A stretch of DNA of 64,000 nt from Aquibacillus halophilus (GTDB lineage Bacteria > Bacillota > Bacilli > Bacillales > Amphibacillaceae). The position numbers and the translations under genes are program-made. Shown piece after piece: positions 52,913 through 61,854 of the stretch. How positions within the stretch are numbered: position 1 is the stretch's first letter; each line of letters opens with the position of its first letter. The DNA lies in contig NZ_WJNG01000013.1 of NCBI RefSeq assembly GCF_009649745.1, positions 62,001 through 126,000 of the forward strand. Direction: 5' to 3'. The notes beneath the pieces were generated by a model that saw only the letters and a program-made list of their open reading frames with translations, was not told where the DNA came from and searched no databases.

Positions 52913-53600
52913 GACACAAAATCTATAGACTGCGGCGTAACTTTTCATTAATATTGTTTCTACACTTTTTCCATAATCGACTGCTATGGATTTGCGCTCC
53001 GGACAGTCGCTTTCCGCGGGCACGGCTTCAGCCTCCTCGTGGAAAACCGCCACTGCGGGGTCTTCAGACGCGTGCTGTTCCCGCAGGAGTCGACTGCCCT
53101 TCGCTTCAATCACCACAAGAGTAAATAGCTATTGTACGGGTTATTTAAGTTATCAACCAATATACTAGCGTAAAAATACATAAAGACAAAGACTCACAAA
53201 AGAATACAAACCTTCATCCAATCAATTATTTTAATCGAAAAGTAGTTTTATTTCATTATATAAACATTTCTTGGAGTTCAGATTACTTGAACAGAAAGCT
53301 ACTCTAAGCTGTGGATAAACACTCCCTTTCGATTGGAGAAGTGTCCGTGAAACTTGGTGACTATGGATTTTATGTATCGATAATTAGAACACCCCTACTA
53401 GTGGAGGAAGAATACGTAGACTCCTATGGGAACAGCGCGTTCCGAAGACCCCGGAAAAAGCGCTCTTCCTTTTGAGGAGGCTGAGGTCGTGCCCATGGAA
53501 AGCGAAGTATTCTGCCGAAACGTTAGTATAGCACCGATTTGACTAGAGTGAAAGAGAGAAAATCAACTAACAGTTACGTCGCATTTTTCATCTAATTTGA
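52913..53600. repeat. Composite palindromic repeat, locus 7 (reversed, with extra fragment)
   Basis: This is the largest copy and fills the gap to dctP. The left end is GACACAAAATCTATAGACTG, then CGGCGTAACT (to about 52941). The gagcg-type unit is 52989-53111 (GCAGTCG with CGACTGC; terminal GTGG/CCAC). The other unit is 53409-53513 (AGAATAC with GTATTCT; terminal GGAA/TTCC). The right end is AGTTACGTCGCATTTTTCAT (53572-53591). Between the units, 53313-53345 (AAACACTCCCTTTC...GGAGAAGTGTCC) looks like a fragment of a third unit. No gene lies inside. Confidence 0.85.
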
Positions 53601-53648
53601 CTTGCTAATTGATTGAAAAACATACCACCATATTCAATAAAAAAATAA

Positions 53649-53682
53649 AAAGGACCCCGAGCAATTACGCTCGGAGTCCTTT
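53649..53682 (-). terminator. Terminator of the TRAP operon
   Basis: AAAAGGACCCCGAGC pairs with GCTCGGAGTCCTTTT (one mismatch) just behind dctP and continues into T-rich sequence on the minus strand. Confidence 0.88.
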
Positions 53683-53694
53683 TGTTAGTAATTA

Positions 53695-54807
53695 TTATTC
53701 TGTTGCAGCGTCGATTTCTTCTTGAAGTTTATCAAGAATAGCGCCATCTACTTCTGAAACATCTGTACGATAGAAGTCACGTATTGGCATTGCAAGCTCT
53801 CTGAATGCAGCACGTTGATCTTCGGTTAGTTCGATGATTTCAGTTGGGTGTTCAGTATCATTTCTCATTTCTTCTAGGTATTCAGAGTTTTGTCTATCCT
53901 GCTCTTCATATACCCAGCTTTGCATTTCTTCTACTGTTTCATCAACAATTGTTTTCAGTTCATCTGAAAGACCGTTATACCATGTTGTGTTAGCAGTTGT
54001 CATAGCAACATAGTTGTTATGATTAGAAATCGTCATTGTTTCTTGTACCTCGTGGAATGCAGCATCATAGATGAAGAAAATTGGATTTTCTTGACCTTCT
54101 ACTGTACCACGATCTAGACCTGTGTAAAGCTCACCCCAACTTAGTGATTGTGGGCTTGCACCATATGCTTCATAAGATTTGATCATTAGTGGTGATTCTT
54201 GGACTCTCATTTTAAGCCCTTCAAAGTCTGCAGGCTCTTCAAGTCCTACGTTACTTGTCCACTGCATCGCACCTTCAGTCCAGAATGCAAGTGGTGAAAT
54301 ATCATATTCTTCATATCTTGCTCTTAAATCTGTATTTAGTGCTTCACTTGTATTTAGGATTTCTTGTGTTGTTTCCACGCTATCCGGGAACAAGAAATGT
54401 AGAGCGAAAATTTGACCTTCTTTAACCATGTTACCAGTGAAACCTGGAGACATAACAGCAAGTTCTACTGCACCATCTTGTAATTGCTTCGTTTGGTCAA
54501 CTTCACTACCTAGTCCACCAAACTCATATGGTTCTACAGTAATTGCTCCACCAGTTTTTTCACTTATACGATTTGCAAATTCTTCTGCATAAACGAACTG
54601 AACTTGACCTGTTGTTTCCTCTGTAACCATTCTCCATGTTGCTTCTTCAAAATCAGCTGTTGCACCATCAGTACCTTCTTCTGTGTCCGTTGCGCCGTCA
54701 TCTGCTGCGCCATCGTCTGTTGCACCATCATCTCCACCACATGCTACTAATAGAAAACTAAGCATTACTATGGAGAATAAAGCGAATAGAAATTTTTTGT
54801 TAAAAAT
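53695..54807 (-). CDS. dctP: TRAP transporter substrate-binding lipoprotein (DctP)
   Basis: This extracytoplasmic binding protein of a TRAP transporter captures a carboxylate. It has a signal peptide with lipobox LLVACGG, an Asp/Thr/Gly-rich linker, and the DctP domain with GLKMRVQESPLMIKSYEAYG, whose conserved Arg binds the substrate carboxylate, and SWGELYTGLDRGTVEGQENP. The first ATG (54765) lies inside the signal peptide and has no ribosome-binding site. The reading frame upstream encodes the needed NKKFLFALFS start, and AGGGGG is eight bases from an ATT at 54807. I therefore place the start at ATT (370 residues). Last gene of the operon. Confidence 0.85.
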   Translation of the reverse strand: MFNKKFLFALFSIVMLSFLLVACGGDDGATDDGAADDGATDTEEGTDGATADFEEATWRMVTEETTGQVQFVYAEEFANRISEKTGGAITVEPYEFGGLGSEVDQTKQLQDGAVELAVMSPGFTGNMVKEGQIFALHFLFPDSVETTQEILNTSEALNTDLRARYEEYDISPLAFWTEGAMQWTSNVGLEEPADFEGLKMRVQESPLMIKSYEAYGASPQSLSWGELYTGLDRGTVEGQENPIFFIYDAAFHEVQETMTISNHNNYVAMTTANTTWYNGLSDELKTIVDETVEEMQSWVYEEQDRQNSEYLEEMRNDTEHPTEIIELTEDQRAAFRELAMPIRDFYRTDVSEVDGAILDKLQEEIDAATE

Positions 54808-54886
54808 AATAATTACCCCCTATTTTTTTACTGTACTTATATATTAAGGATCCTTGATTTAACTAAGGATCTACTTAACTAACTAA

Positions 54887-56161
54887 TTAATTAACTAACA
54901 CTAAAGATAATTGAGGAAATGCTATTAACAATACACCAATAATAAGTAACATGATTATAAATGGTGGTGTACCTCGTATTACGTCCAGATAGGACTTGTT
55001 AAAGACCGCACTGGCGGTAAATATGTCAACTCCAAATGGCGGTGTCGCTGATCCTAATGCCGCTTGGAATGTAACAATTATTCCTAAATGAATTAAATCC
55101 ACTCCTGCTGCACTTGCTGCAGGTACAAAAATTGGAGTTAAAATTAAAATTACTACAATAGGATCAACAAACATACATCCGATAAAGAAGAAAATACTTA
55201 CCATAATCAGTACATAAATCGCACTTGGATCAGTTCCAAGCACTGCTTCTGTAATCTGTTGTGGAATTCTAGCGTAACCTAGAACCCATGTAAATACCTG
55301 GCCCCCAGCTACTAATACAAATACTGCGGAGGTTACAAGCCCAGTTGATAAAGCAATTTTTGGTAAATTTTTTATAGGAATAGATCGATAAATAATAAAT
55401 TCTAATATAAAAGCATAAAGTACTGAAATCCCTGCTGCTTCCACTGGTGTAAATGTACCTGTGTATATCCCCCCAATAATAAGAATGGGGAAACCTAAAG
55501 GAAGTAGTGCTTTAAGAAAGAACTTTAGTCTTGCGTTCCAATCTACTTTTTCAGCTAGTGGAATGTTTTTGACTTTAGCATAAAAATAACTATATGTAGC
55601 AAAGCTTAAAAACACAATAATTCCGGGGATAATACCAGCAATAAATAAATCTCCAACCGATACTCCGGAACCTGCTGCCAACGCGTAGATAATCATTCCA
55701 ATACTTGGTGGAACGAGTAAAGCTACGTCACTTGAATTAATAATTAATGCAATTGCACTCGAATCATTATAGCCTGCTTTTAGAAGCCGCTGACGCATTG
55801 GTTTACCAATAGCTACTACTGTCGCTTGTGTTGACCCTGAGATTGCACCAAACAAGGTACAAGCTGCTGAAGTTGTTACTGCATATCCACCACGCATGTG
55901 ACCAACAAATGCTCCAATGAAATCTAACAATCTCTCGGATGTTTTCCCGGCCGTCATAATATCTGCAGCAAAAATAAACAATGGTACGCAAAGTAATACT
56001 GGTGATTCTATACCGGTTAATAACTGACTCATCAGTAAATCCGGTCCTAAATTCGGGAAATATATAAGTAATATTGCAACCGGAGCTACTATGAGTGGAA
56101 TCATCATCGGAAAATTAAGTAACAGTAAAACAATCATTATTGCCATCAATGTTGTTAGCAT
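54887..56161 (-). CDS. dctM: TRAP transporter large permease (DctM)
   Basis: This 424-residue large membrane subunit has about 12-13 segments and forms the transport channel driven by a sodium gradient. Family stretches include FAADIMTAGKTSERLLDF, AISGSTQATVVAIGKPMRQR and PPSIGMIIYALAAG. GAAAGG precedes the ATG. Second gene of dctQ-dctM-dctP, with 147 bases to dctQ and a short gap to dctP. Confidence 0.95.
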   Translation of the reverse strand: MLTTLMAIMIVLLLLNFPMMIPLIVAPVAILLIYFPNLGPDLLMSQLLTGIESPVLLCVPLFIFAADIMTAGKTSERLLDFIGAFVGHMRGGYAVTTSAACTLFGAISGSTQATVVAIGKPMRQRLLKAGYNDSSAIALIINSSDVALLVPPSIGMIIYALAAGSGVSVGDLFIAGIIPGIIVFLSFATYSYFYAKVKNIPLAEKVDWNARLKFFLKALLPLGFPILIIGGIYTGTFTPVEAAGISVLYAFILEFIIYRSIPIKNLPKIALSTGLVTSAVFVLVAGGQVFTWVLGYARIPQQITEAVLGTDPSAIYVLIMVSIFFFIGCMFVDPIVVILILTPIFVPAASAAGVDLIHLGIIVTFQAALGSATPPFGVDIFTASAVFNKSYLDVIRGTPPFIIMLLIIGVLLIAFPQLSLVLVN

Positions 56162-56308
56162 AATTGTTTCCTTTCTATGTATGATATTGAGGGTTTCATC
56201 TAATAATCCAAGAATAACTAAGATATCTTAGAAATTAACACCCCTTACATTCTACTAGCCCCTCATTGTTCAATTTAAAAAAATGACTGAAGGTATTTAA
56301 TATTTCAA

Positions 56309-56869
56309 TTACAAGTGAATTTCATCGGCAATTTCACGCTTATCTTTGTCGTTATAATCTTCAGCATCAATCCCAATATATACTTTTTCTTTATCCGTAA
56401 TGTTGATCCACATATTTCGAATGAACTGAATTCCCCCCATGAAAAAGCCAATTGGAATAAAGATAACCATTAAATATTGCGGGACCTGTAACGCCGTCGT
56501 AACAGCTCCATTTTGGTATTCTGAAATAACAAATACACCTGAGAAATAAGTTAGTACAAAAAGTACGATTGCTGTTAAGCCATTAATAACGATCATCATA
56601 ATCTTTCTAATTTTAAACGACCCGAAATCATAGAATGCTGACATACTAATATGTCTTCCTTTTCTTGCAGCATAAGCAATTCCCATGAACGTAGCAATAA
56701 CTACCGCAAATTTGCTTACCTCTAAATTAAAAGACAATATGCCAGAATTAAAAACTTCTCTTGCTATTACATTACCAACAGTCATGATTGAGATGAGGAT
56801 AATTGCAAAACTTAGGATGAATTCTTCCAATTTCATGATTGTTTTGTCAATAAAGTTTAATATATTCAA
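56309..56869 (-). CDS. dctQ: TRAP transporter small permease (DctQ)
   Basis: This 186-residue small membrane subunit has four hydrophobic segments and the family motif NVIAREVFNSG...FNLEVSKFAVVIATFMG...GRHISMSAF. The TTG start at 56869 follows AAGGAGG at ten bases. The C-terminal tail is acidic and cytoplasmic. First gene of the TRAP operon; no two-component regulator is adjacent, unlike many dct systems. Confidence 0.93.
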   Translation of the reverse strand: MNILNFIDKTIMKLEEFILSFAIILISIMTVGNVIAREVFNSGILSFNLEVSKFAVVIATFMGIAYAARKGRHISMSAFYDFGSFKIRKIMMIVINGLTAIVLFVLTYFSGVFVISEYQNGAVTTALQVPQYLMVIFIPIGFFMGGIQFIRNMWINITDKEKVYIGIDAEDYNDKDKREIADEIHL

Positions 56870-56927
56870 TGAATAGTTTCCTCCTTTTTTAGGATAAAAA
56901 CTGGTCTAAATTGTTCGGATATGTATT

Positions 56928-56956
56928 ATATTACAGATATATTTCAGTTAACTCAA
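56928..56956 (-). promoter_or_regulatory. Candidate promoter of the TRAP operon
   Basis: On the minus strand TTGAGT (complement of 56951-56956) and TAATAT (complement of 56928-56933) are 17 bp apart, 59 bases before dctQ. The rest of the 285-base gap to the GNAT gene shows nothing else I can name. Confidence 0.5.
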
Positions 56957-57154
56957 ACGGAGTATATACCCATTAAATGGATTTAGTCTCCAAATTTTTG
57001 AATTAACTGATAATGAGCGGCACTAAGTTATATATGGGCGCAAATGCTCTTTTTAATTACCATATGCTCAATTAATGCTTATGTTATGCTTGTATTTCAC
57101 AGAATATACACTTTATTAAAGCGGTTTCATTCTTAATAGCAGACAAATGTTAGG

Positions 57155-58018
57155 TTATTTAATCAGTTCAAAATGGAAAACAGTCGAATCTCCTACTACT
57201 TGGTAGCCGATTTTTTTATAAATGTTATTTGATGTGGGATTGTCCAGGTCCGTGTAGAGTGCACAAAATTGGTGCCCGCTGTCTAACAACTTTTCTGACA
57301 GTTTAGCCACTGCTGCTGTAGCATACCCTTTTCTTTTGAATGTATCTGGCGTATATACTCCATTTATCGTTGTCCCGTTTCTTGTTGTTCTTGATTGATT
57401 AACCATAGATACCGAAACACCGTTAACCCTCCATAAATAAACAGAACCGTTATTAACAAATCGTTCCGCTAACTTATATGCATGTTCAGGGGGAATTACC
57501 TCATTAGCTTCTTCACCGAACAATACTAGCCAGTTTTTGATTAATTCCTTATCATCAGGTGATGCTTTGACTAGTTGACCTGATGGATAATTAATAGAAT
57601 TCACATGATCTAATTGATAAATCAGTTGCCTCATATGAACAGCTGCTTTACTCTGAGAAAGGCTTTGCCACTTGGAAGTAAAGGCCTCCACATATTCGGT
57701 TGGTCCTAAAACACCAGGTAAAACTAGACCTTGTTTAAATAAATACTGGGCTATCTCTTCTATTATAGTAGAATCTATTGAATCTATATCTGCGAGTATC
57801 AGGTTATGAGGTGGGGTCTGCAAAAAGGAATAGATTAGCGTCCCTTCATTGTCCTTAATCAAACCTAAAAATGGTGTTGCCTCGTCGGCTTTCTCTTTTT
57901 TTTCGAGAAAACGATAAAGGATCCCTAATGAAAGGTTGTTACAGGCTTCTTTTTTTAATAGTAGTGGTTCGACAATTCTTGTGTATGTTTCTATGTTCTT
58001 CGTATTTGATATATACAT
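57155..58018 (-). CDS. GNAT family N-acetyltransferase
   Basis: This 287-residue GNAT protein has its acetyl-CoA-binding motif A, TINGVYTPDTFKRKGYATAA (Q/RxxGxG/A type: KRKGYA), near residue 220. Motif B-like ALYTDLDNPTSNNIYKKIGY follows, typical of the FR47/DUF-GNAT group. The N-terminal half is a second, degenerate GNAT-like lobe. Its substrate is unknown. ATG 58018 is seven bases from GAGGGAG; the upstream ATGs are too close to or within that site. Confidence 0.82.
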   Translation of the reverse strand: MYISNTKNIETYTRIVEPLLLKKEACNNLSLGILYRFLEKKEKADEATPFLGLIKDNEGTLIYSFLQTPPHNLILADIDSIDSTIIEEIAQYLFKQGLVLPGVLGPTEYVEAFTSKWQSLSQSKAAVHMRQLIYQLDHVNSINYPSGQLVKASPDDKELIKNWLVLFGEEANEVIPPEHAYKLAERFVNNGSVYLWRVNGVSVSMVNQSRTTRNGTTINGVYTPDTFKRKGYATAAVAKLSEKLLDSGHQFCALYTDLDNPTSNNIYKKIGYQVVGDSTVFHFELIK

Positions 58019-58138
58019 ATCCATTCTCCCTCGCAAAAAACATTATTAATATCTTAATGCCAACACCTTTTTTTGGCAATATTATTGAAAAATTGTTTAT
58101 ACTTTAGTAAATACTGCACCAAAGGAGTGAATGATTCA

Positions 58139-58315
58139 ATGACAAAAATGGAAATACTACAAACAATTAACGAACTAAAATCCGACTATGTAAGAATCCA
58201 GTCCGATTTAGAAAAATTGGACTCGGTTGGTGGTAATACAACTAATGCTGAGAAACAATTAGAACACATAGAAAATGAGCTAGCTGAACTAAACAAACAA
58301 TTAGATGAGATGTGA
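58139..58315 (+). CDS. Small coiled-coil protein (58 aa)
   Basis: This 58-residue soluble protein is almost entirely heptad-like helix (MEILQTINELKSDYVRIQ, then AEKQLEHIENELAELNKQLDEM) with a short central GGNTTN turn, so it probably forms a helical hairpin. It resembles in layout the SE1561-type small proteins of Firmicutes, but I cannot confirm that. AAAGGAG lies 11 bases before the ATG. A strong terminator follows directly, which supports it as a real monocistronic gene. Confidence 0.75.
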   Translation: MTKMEILQTINELKSDYVRIQSDLEKLDSVGGNTTNAEKQLEHIENELAELNKQLDEM

Positions 58316-58320
58316 AGAAC

Positions 58321-58359
58321 AAAAAACTCGAAGATTATTTTCTGATCTTCGAGTTTTTT
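58321..58359. terminator. Bidirectional terminator between the 58-aa gene and the antiporter gene
   Basis: AAAAAACTCGAAGAT (58321-58335) pairs with ATCTTCGAGTTTTTT (58345-58358), a perfect stem with T-runs on both strands between convergent genes. Confidence 0.92.
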
Positions 58360-58363
58360 GTTG

Positions 58364-60214
58364 CTATCTGTTTGTTTCATTTCGTTGTTGTTTCAATTTA
58401 GATTGGATCTTACCAAATTCCTTGCTCGGCGGGGTGAGACTTACTACTGTATCACCTTGTTCAGCCCTAGCCGTTATATCTTCAATAAAGAATTCAATCT
58501 TCTTACTCGCCTTGACAATAAACAGTAAGATAGCTTGGTCGTCCCTATCCTTAATATAATCATCATAGTTATACTGTTCAGTAATTGTTGTTTTTCGGAA
58601 TACATAACCACCTTCAATTTTTTGAATGAGATCCTCTAATGCAACATTTTTAGCAAAAAGCACCCTTCCACCAATCGTATAGACCATCTCTTTCACATTG
58701 TCACCTGTTTCACTCTGTATCCCTAACCGAAACACATCTTTCCGACCGAATGCCGGGATGAAAGTCGTACACACTAATGCGTTATAAGAATCATATTCTG
58801 TTGCGGAAATTAAATAATCATAGGGTGTCATATCTAAATGGTACTCTGTTTGCTCAGACAAAATTTCGCCATGGTGAAAATTAACATCCGCACGCCTCGC
58901 AGTTGCTAGCCTTTCCCAGGAAGAGTCAGTAATAATAGTTGGTACCCTCAGCTCTTCAAAAAGTTTTGCTAGGTTCACAGAAAACTTATTACTACCAACA
59001 ATTAGTACCCCCGGTTGTCCTTCTGAAGAAAGATCTAACTTTCTTGCTAACCAGCCAATCGAAAAGCCGTGGGCACAAACAGTGAAGAACACTAAAGCAA
59101 ATGTTAGGGAAGTAACAATTCTAGCATCTTCGAAACCCTCTTCCCAGAGAACTGAAGCAAAATAACCTGCCACGGTTAAGGCCACGATTCCTCGCGGCGC
59201 AATCCAACCAACGAGCACTTTCTCTTTCAAAGTTAAATCCGTTCCTATCGTTGAAACAAAAATAGATAATGGTCGTACGATAAATAACATTAACAATACG
59301 TACCCGATTATTTGAAAATTCAAAATATCCAGCAATGTATCTCTTGTAAGTGAAGCTGTTAGCATAATAAAAATAGTCGATATTAGCAAAATCGATATAT
59401 TCTCTTTAAAATGACGCATGTCCTTAATTGAAGAAATACCCATATTAGCTAATGTAATCCCCATCGCTGTTACTGCAAGCAACCCTGTTTCATGCCTTAT
59501 TTCATCTGAAATAGTGAAACAAGCGATAACCGCAGCAAATACTGCCGGTGACTTTAAAAACTCTGGAATATATCCAGCTTCAAACATCCAGCCCGTTCCT
59601 TTTCCGAATATCAAACCTAATAATATAGCAAAAATTGACGCTAAAAAGAATAATAGAAACGCAGTACCATCTGGTTGTTCACTTGTGAAAAATAAAATAG
59701 TTTCAAAAGCAAAAACCGCAAGTAGAGCACCAAAAGGATCTACAATGACCCCTTCCCACTTCAATATTTTTGCTGGTCTGGGTTTTAACTTTGATTGTCT
59801 TAATAAAGGGAGTATAACTGTTGGACCAGTAACTATGAAAATTGCTCCGATCACATAGGCAACAGCCCAGGACAGTCCTGCCACATAGTGTGCAGCGAAT
59901 GATCCTAGTAGCCAGCTAATAAGTGCCCCGAATGTTACAATTCTGAAAACTGGACGTCCTAGTCCTCGGACCTCTTTGAAATCCAAGCTCAAGCTTCCTT
60001 CAAATAAAATGATCGCAACAGCCACGGAAATAATTGGTCGATATAAATCACCAAAATCTTGCTCAGGATTAATTAATCCAAAAATTGGGCCCGCAAGTAG
60101 TCCTGCTATAGACATAACTACGATAGCTGGTAAACGAAAACGCCAGGATAGCCACTGCGACCCTATTCCAAGTATTCCGATTATCATAAATTCTAATAAT
60201 ACCGAATCAACCAT
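58364..60214 (-). CDS. CPA-type cation/proton antiporter with C-terminal RCK domain
   Basis: This 616-residue membrane antiporter has about 12-13 membrane segments (residues 1-390) including ILFEGSLSLDFKEVRG, VTGPTVILPLLRQSKL and the acidic-site helix WEGVIVDPFGALLAV. Next come a TrkA-N/RCK nucleotide-binding domain starting GVLIVGSNKFSVNLAKLFEE (about 397-416) and a TrkA-C-like end. It probably exchanges Na+ or K+ for H+, gated by a nucleotide, in pH or salt homeostasis. AAAGGAGGG precedes the ATG. The ion preference cannot be told from sequence. Confidence 0.9.
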   Translation of the reverse strand: MVDSVLLEFMIIGILGIGSQWLSWRFRLPAIVVMSIAGLLAGPIFGLINPEQDFGDLYRPIISVAVAIILFEGSLSLDFKEVRGLGRPVFRIVTFGALISWLLGSFAAHYVAGLSWAVAYVIGAIFIVTGPTVILPLLRQSKLKPRPAKILKWEGVIVDPFGALLAVFAFETILFFTSEQPDGTAFLLFFLASIFAILLGLIFGKGTGWMFEAGYIPEFLKSPAVFAAVIACFTISDEIRHETGLLAVTAMGITLANMGISSIKDMRHFKENISILLISTIFIMLTASLTRDTLLDILNFQIIGYVLLMLFIVRPLSIFVSTIGTDLTLKEKVLVGWIAPRGIVALTVAGYFASVLWEEGFEDARIVTSLTFALVFFTVCAHGFSIGWLARKLDLSSEGQPGVLIVGSNKFSVNLAKLFEELRVPTIITDSSWERLATARRADVNFHHGEILSEQTEYHLDMTPYDYLISATEYDSYNALVCTTFIPAFGRKDVFRLGIQSETGDNVKEMVYTIGGRVLFAKNVALEDLIQKIEGGYVFRKTTITEQYNYDDYIKDRDDQAILLFIVKASKKIEFFIEDITARAEQGDTVVSLTPPSKEFGKIQSKLKQQRNETNR

Positions 60215-60364
60215 GACTTCCCTCCTTTTTTACTATTAATAAAACAACTTGCTTCTATTATTTAAATGGTTGTGAATTAATAAGAAAAAACACGAAATAT
60301 ATAAAGAATATAGTATAGGGACTCTCACCAGAAGTAAAACAGTTTGTTTGGTTTTCTCCGTTAA

Positions 60365-60393
60365 TTGACAAATTAGGACGGGGTTGTTAGTAT
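60365..60393 (+). promoter_or_regulatory. Promoter of brnQ
   Basis: TTGACA (60365-60370), a 17-bp spacer and TAGTAT (60388-60393) form a good sigma-A promoter 57 bases before brnQ. A GGGGTT...AACCCC dyad spans the spacer and leader, so it is DNA-level only. No T-box was found. Confidence 0.7.
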
Positions 60394-60449
60394 ATCTTTG
60401 CTTTTGAAATTACTTAACACAAAAATAGAACCCCATTAAAGGAGTCATC

Positions 60450-61733
60450 ATGAATAAACATACGTTATTAATTGGTTTTACACTATTTGCATTATTTTTC
60501 GGAGCTGGCAATTTGATTTATCCTCCAACACTTGGAATAGAGGCTGGCACATCTTATTGGATAGCCTTATCTGGATTTATTCTAACTGGTGTCGGCCTTC
60601 CGATTATAGCAGTGGCTGCCATTGCTCTTGTTAGTAACCATACAACTGAATTAGGCACCCAAGTACATCCAATATTCGCAATTATCTTTTCTTCTATTAT
60701 CTACTTAGCAATTGGGCCCTTTTTCGGCATCCCACGCGCTGCCAATGTTGCCTATGAAATGAGTATAACTCCTTTGGTTACCGGGACATTAAATCACTCT
60801 TTGATGCTATTTTTATTTACTTTTATCTTTTTTGTTATTGTGTATTGGTTAAGTTTAAACCCATCTAAGCTTATCGATCGGATTGGACAGTGGCTGACTC
60901 CGGCATTAGTTATTGCTATCGCTGCCCTTAGCATTGGGAGTCTGATTGTTTTAGATTCTCCTGAACAAGCACCAGCCGAAAAATACCAAGACAGTCCATT
61001 CTTTACCGGCTTCCTAGAAGGTTACTTAACTATGGATGCAATTGCTGCTCTAGCGTTTGGTATTATTGTGATTACTGCCTTCAAGGAAGTTGGTATTACA
61101 AATAAAAAAGACATGGTTTCCTTTACTATTAAAGCTGGATTGATTGCAGGTTTGGCATTAGCACTTGTTTATGGATCGATTGGATTAATTGGAGTGAAAA
61201 TGGCAGCTTATGGAACATTTGAAAATGGCGGGCAAATTCTTTCCAGTGCTGCAGAACTTACTTTTGGATACTACGGCAATATTCTATTAGGAGTAATTGT
61301 TGCCTTAGCTTGTTTGACCACTTCGATTGGACTAACCGTAGCATGTGGACAATTTTTCACAAAAACTACCTCTATCAGTTACAAAATGGTTGTTACCATC
61401 GTCACAGTTGTTAGTTTACTAATAGCTAACCTTGGTCTAAACCAAATAATTGCCATCTCTGTTCCGGTATTAATAGCTATTTATCCCATTGCTATTGTTT
61501 TGGTTGTCTTAACGCTTATGAGTAAATGGATTGAAAATTATAAACGTATATATCGCTTCGCCGTTCTATTCACTGCGGTCATTAGTATTAGTGACGGACT
61601 TAACTCCTTTGGACTTAGTATCCCTGGTATCCAGCAAGTAATGGAGAGCCTTCCACTTTATAGCATTGGTCTTGCCTGGCTTATTCCGTCCATTTTAGGC
61701 GGAGCGCTAGGATGGGTCCTAGACAAGGATTAA
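60450..61733 (+). CDS. brnQ: Branched-chain amino acid:cation symporter BrnQ
   Basis: This 427-residue LIVCS-family transporter imports leucine, isoleucine and valine with Na+ or H+. Family features are the N-terminal LFALFFGAGNLIYPPTLG, PFFGIPRAANVAYEMS and EGYLTMDAIAALAFGIIV. It has about 12 membrane segments. AAAGGAG is six bases before the ATG. Monocistronic between its own promoter and terminator. Confidence 0.96.
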   Translation: MNKHTLLIGFTLFALFFGAGNLIYPPTLGIEAGTSYWIALSGFILTGVGLPIIAVAAIALVSNHTTELGTQVHPIFAIIFSSIIYLAIGPFFGIPRAANVAYEMSITPLVTGTLNHSLMLFLFTFIFFVIVYWLSLNPSKLIDRIGQWLTPALVIAIAALSIGSLIVLDSPEQAPAEKYQDSPFFTGFLEGYLTMDAIAALAFGIIVITAFKEVGITNKKDMVSFTIKAGLIAGLALALVYGSIGLIGVKMAAYGTFENGGQILSSAAELTFGYYGNILLGVIVALACLTTSIGLTVACGQFFTKTTSISYKMVVTIVTVVSLLIANLGLNQIIAISVPVLIAIYPIAIVLVVLTLMSKWIENYKRIYRFAVLFTAVISISDGLNSFGLSIPGIQQVMESLPLYSIGLAWLIPSILGGALGWVLDKD

Positions 61734-61796
61734 AATATTTAAGGAAACAGAGAATCCATTCACCGATTTTATCTATTCCGTGTTACGATTCATATA

Positions 61797-61828
61797 GGCC
61801 TACTGTTTTAAACAGTAGGCCCTTTCAT
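61797..61828 (+). terminator. Terminator after brnQ
   Basis: GGCCTACTGTTT (61797-61808) pairs with AAACAGTAGGCC (61810-61821), almost loop-free in this register, followed by CTTTC. It lies 30 bases before recQ. Confidence 0.8.
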
Positions 61829-61854
61829 TAGATTAGGTTAAAGGATGAACATTG

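Noticed and set aside
52901-53168. Overlapping frames on both strands at locus 7
   Set aside because: Repeat-derived. Similar peptides arise from every copy purely from nucleotide conservation.
6588-53513. CRISPR array
   Set aside because: The repeated units are over 100 bp, unevenly spaced by kilobases, with diverged sequence and no cas genes in the window.
60365-60450. T-box or other leader riboswitch before brnQ
   Set aside because: The promoter places transcription start about 57 bases before the ATG, and the GGGGTT/AACCCC dyad is partly inside the promoter spacer. No T-box sequence is present.
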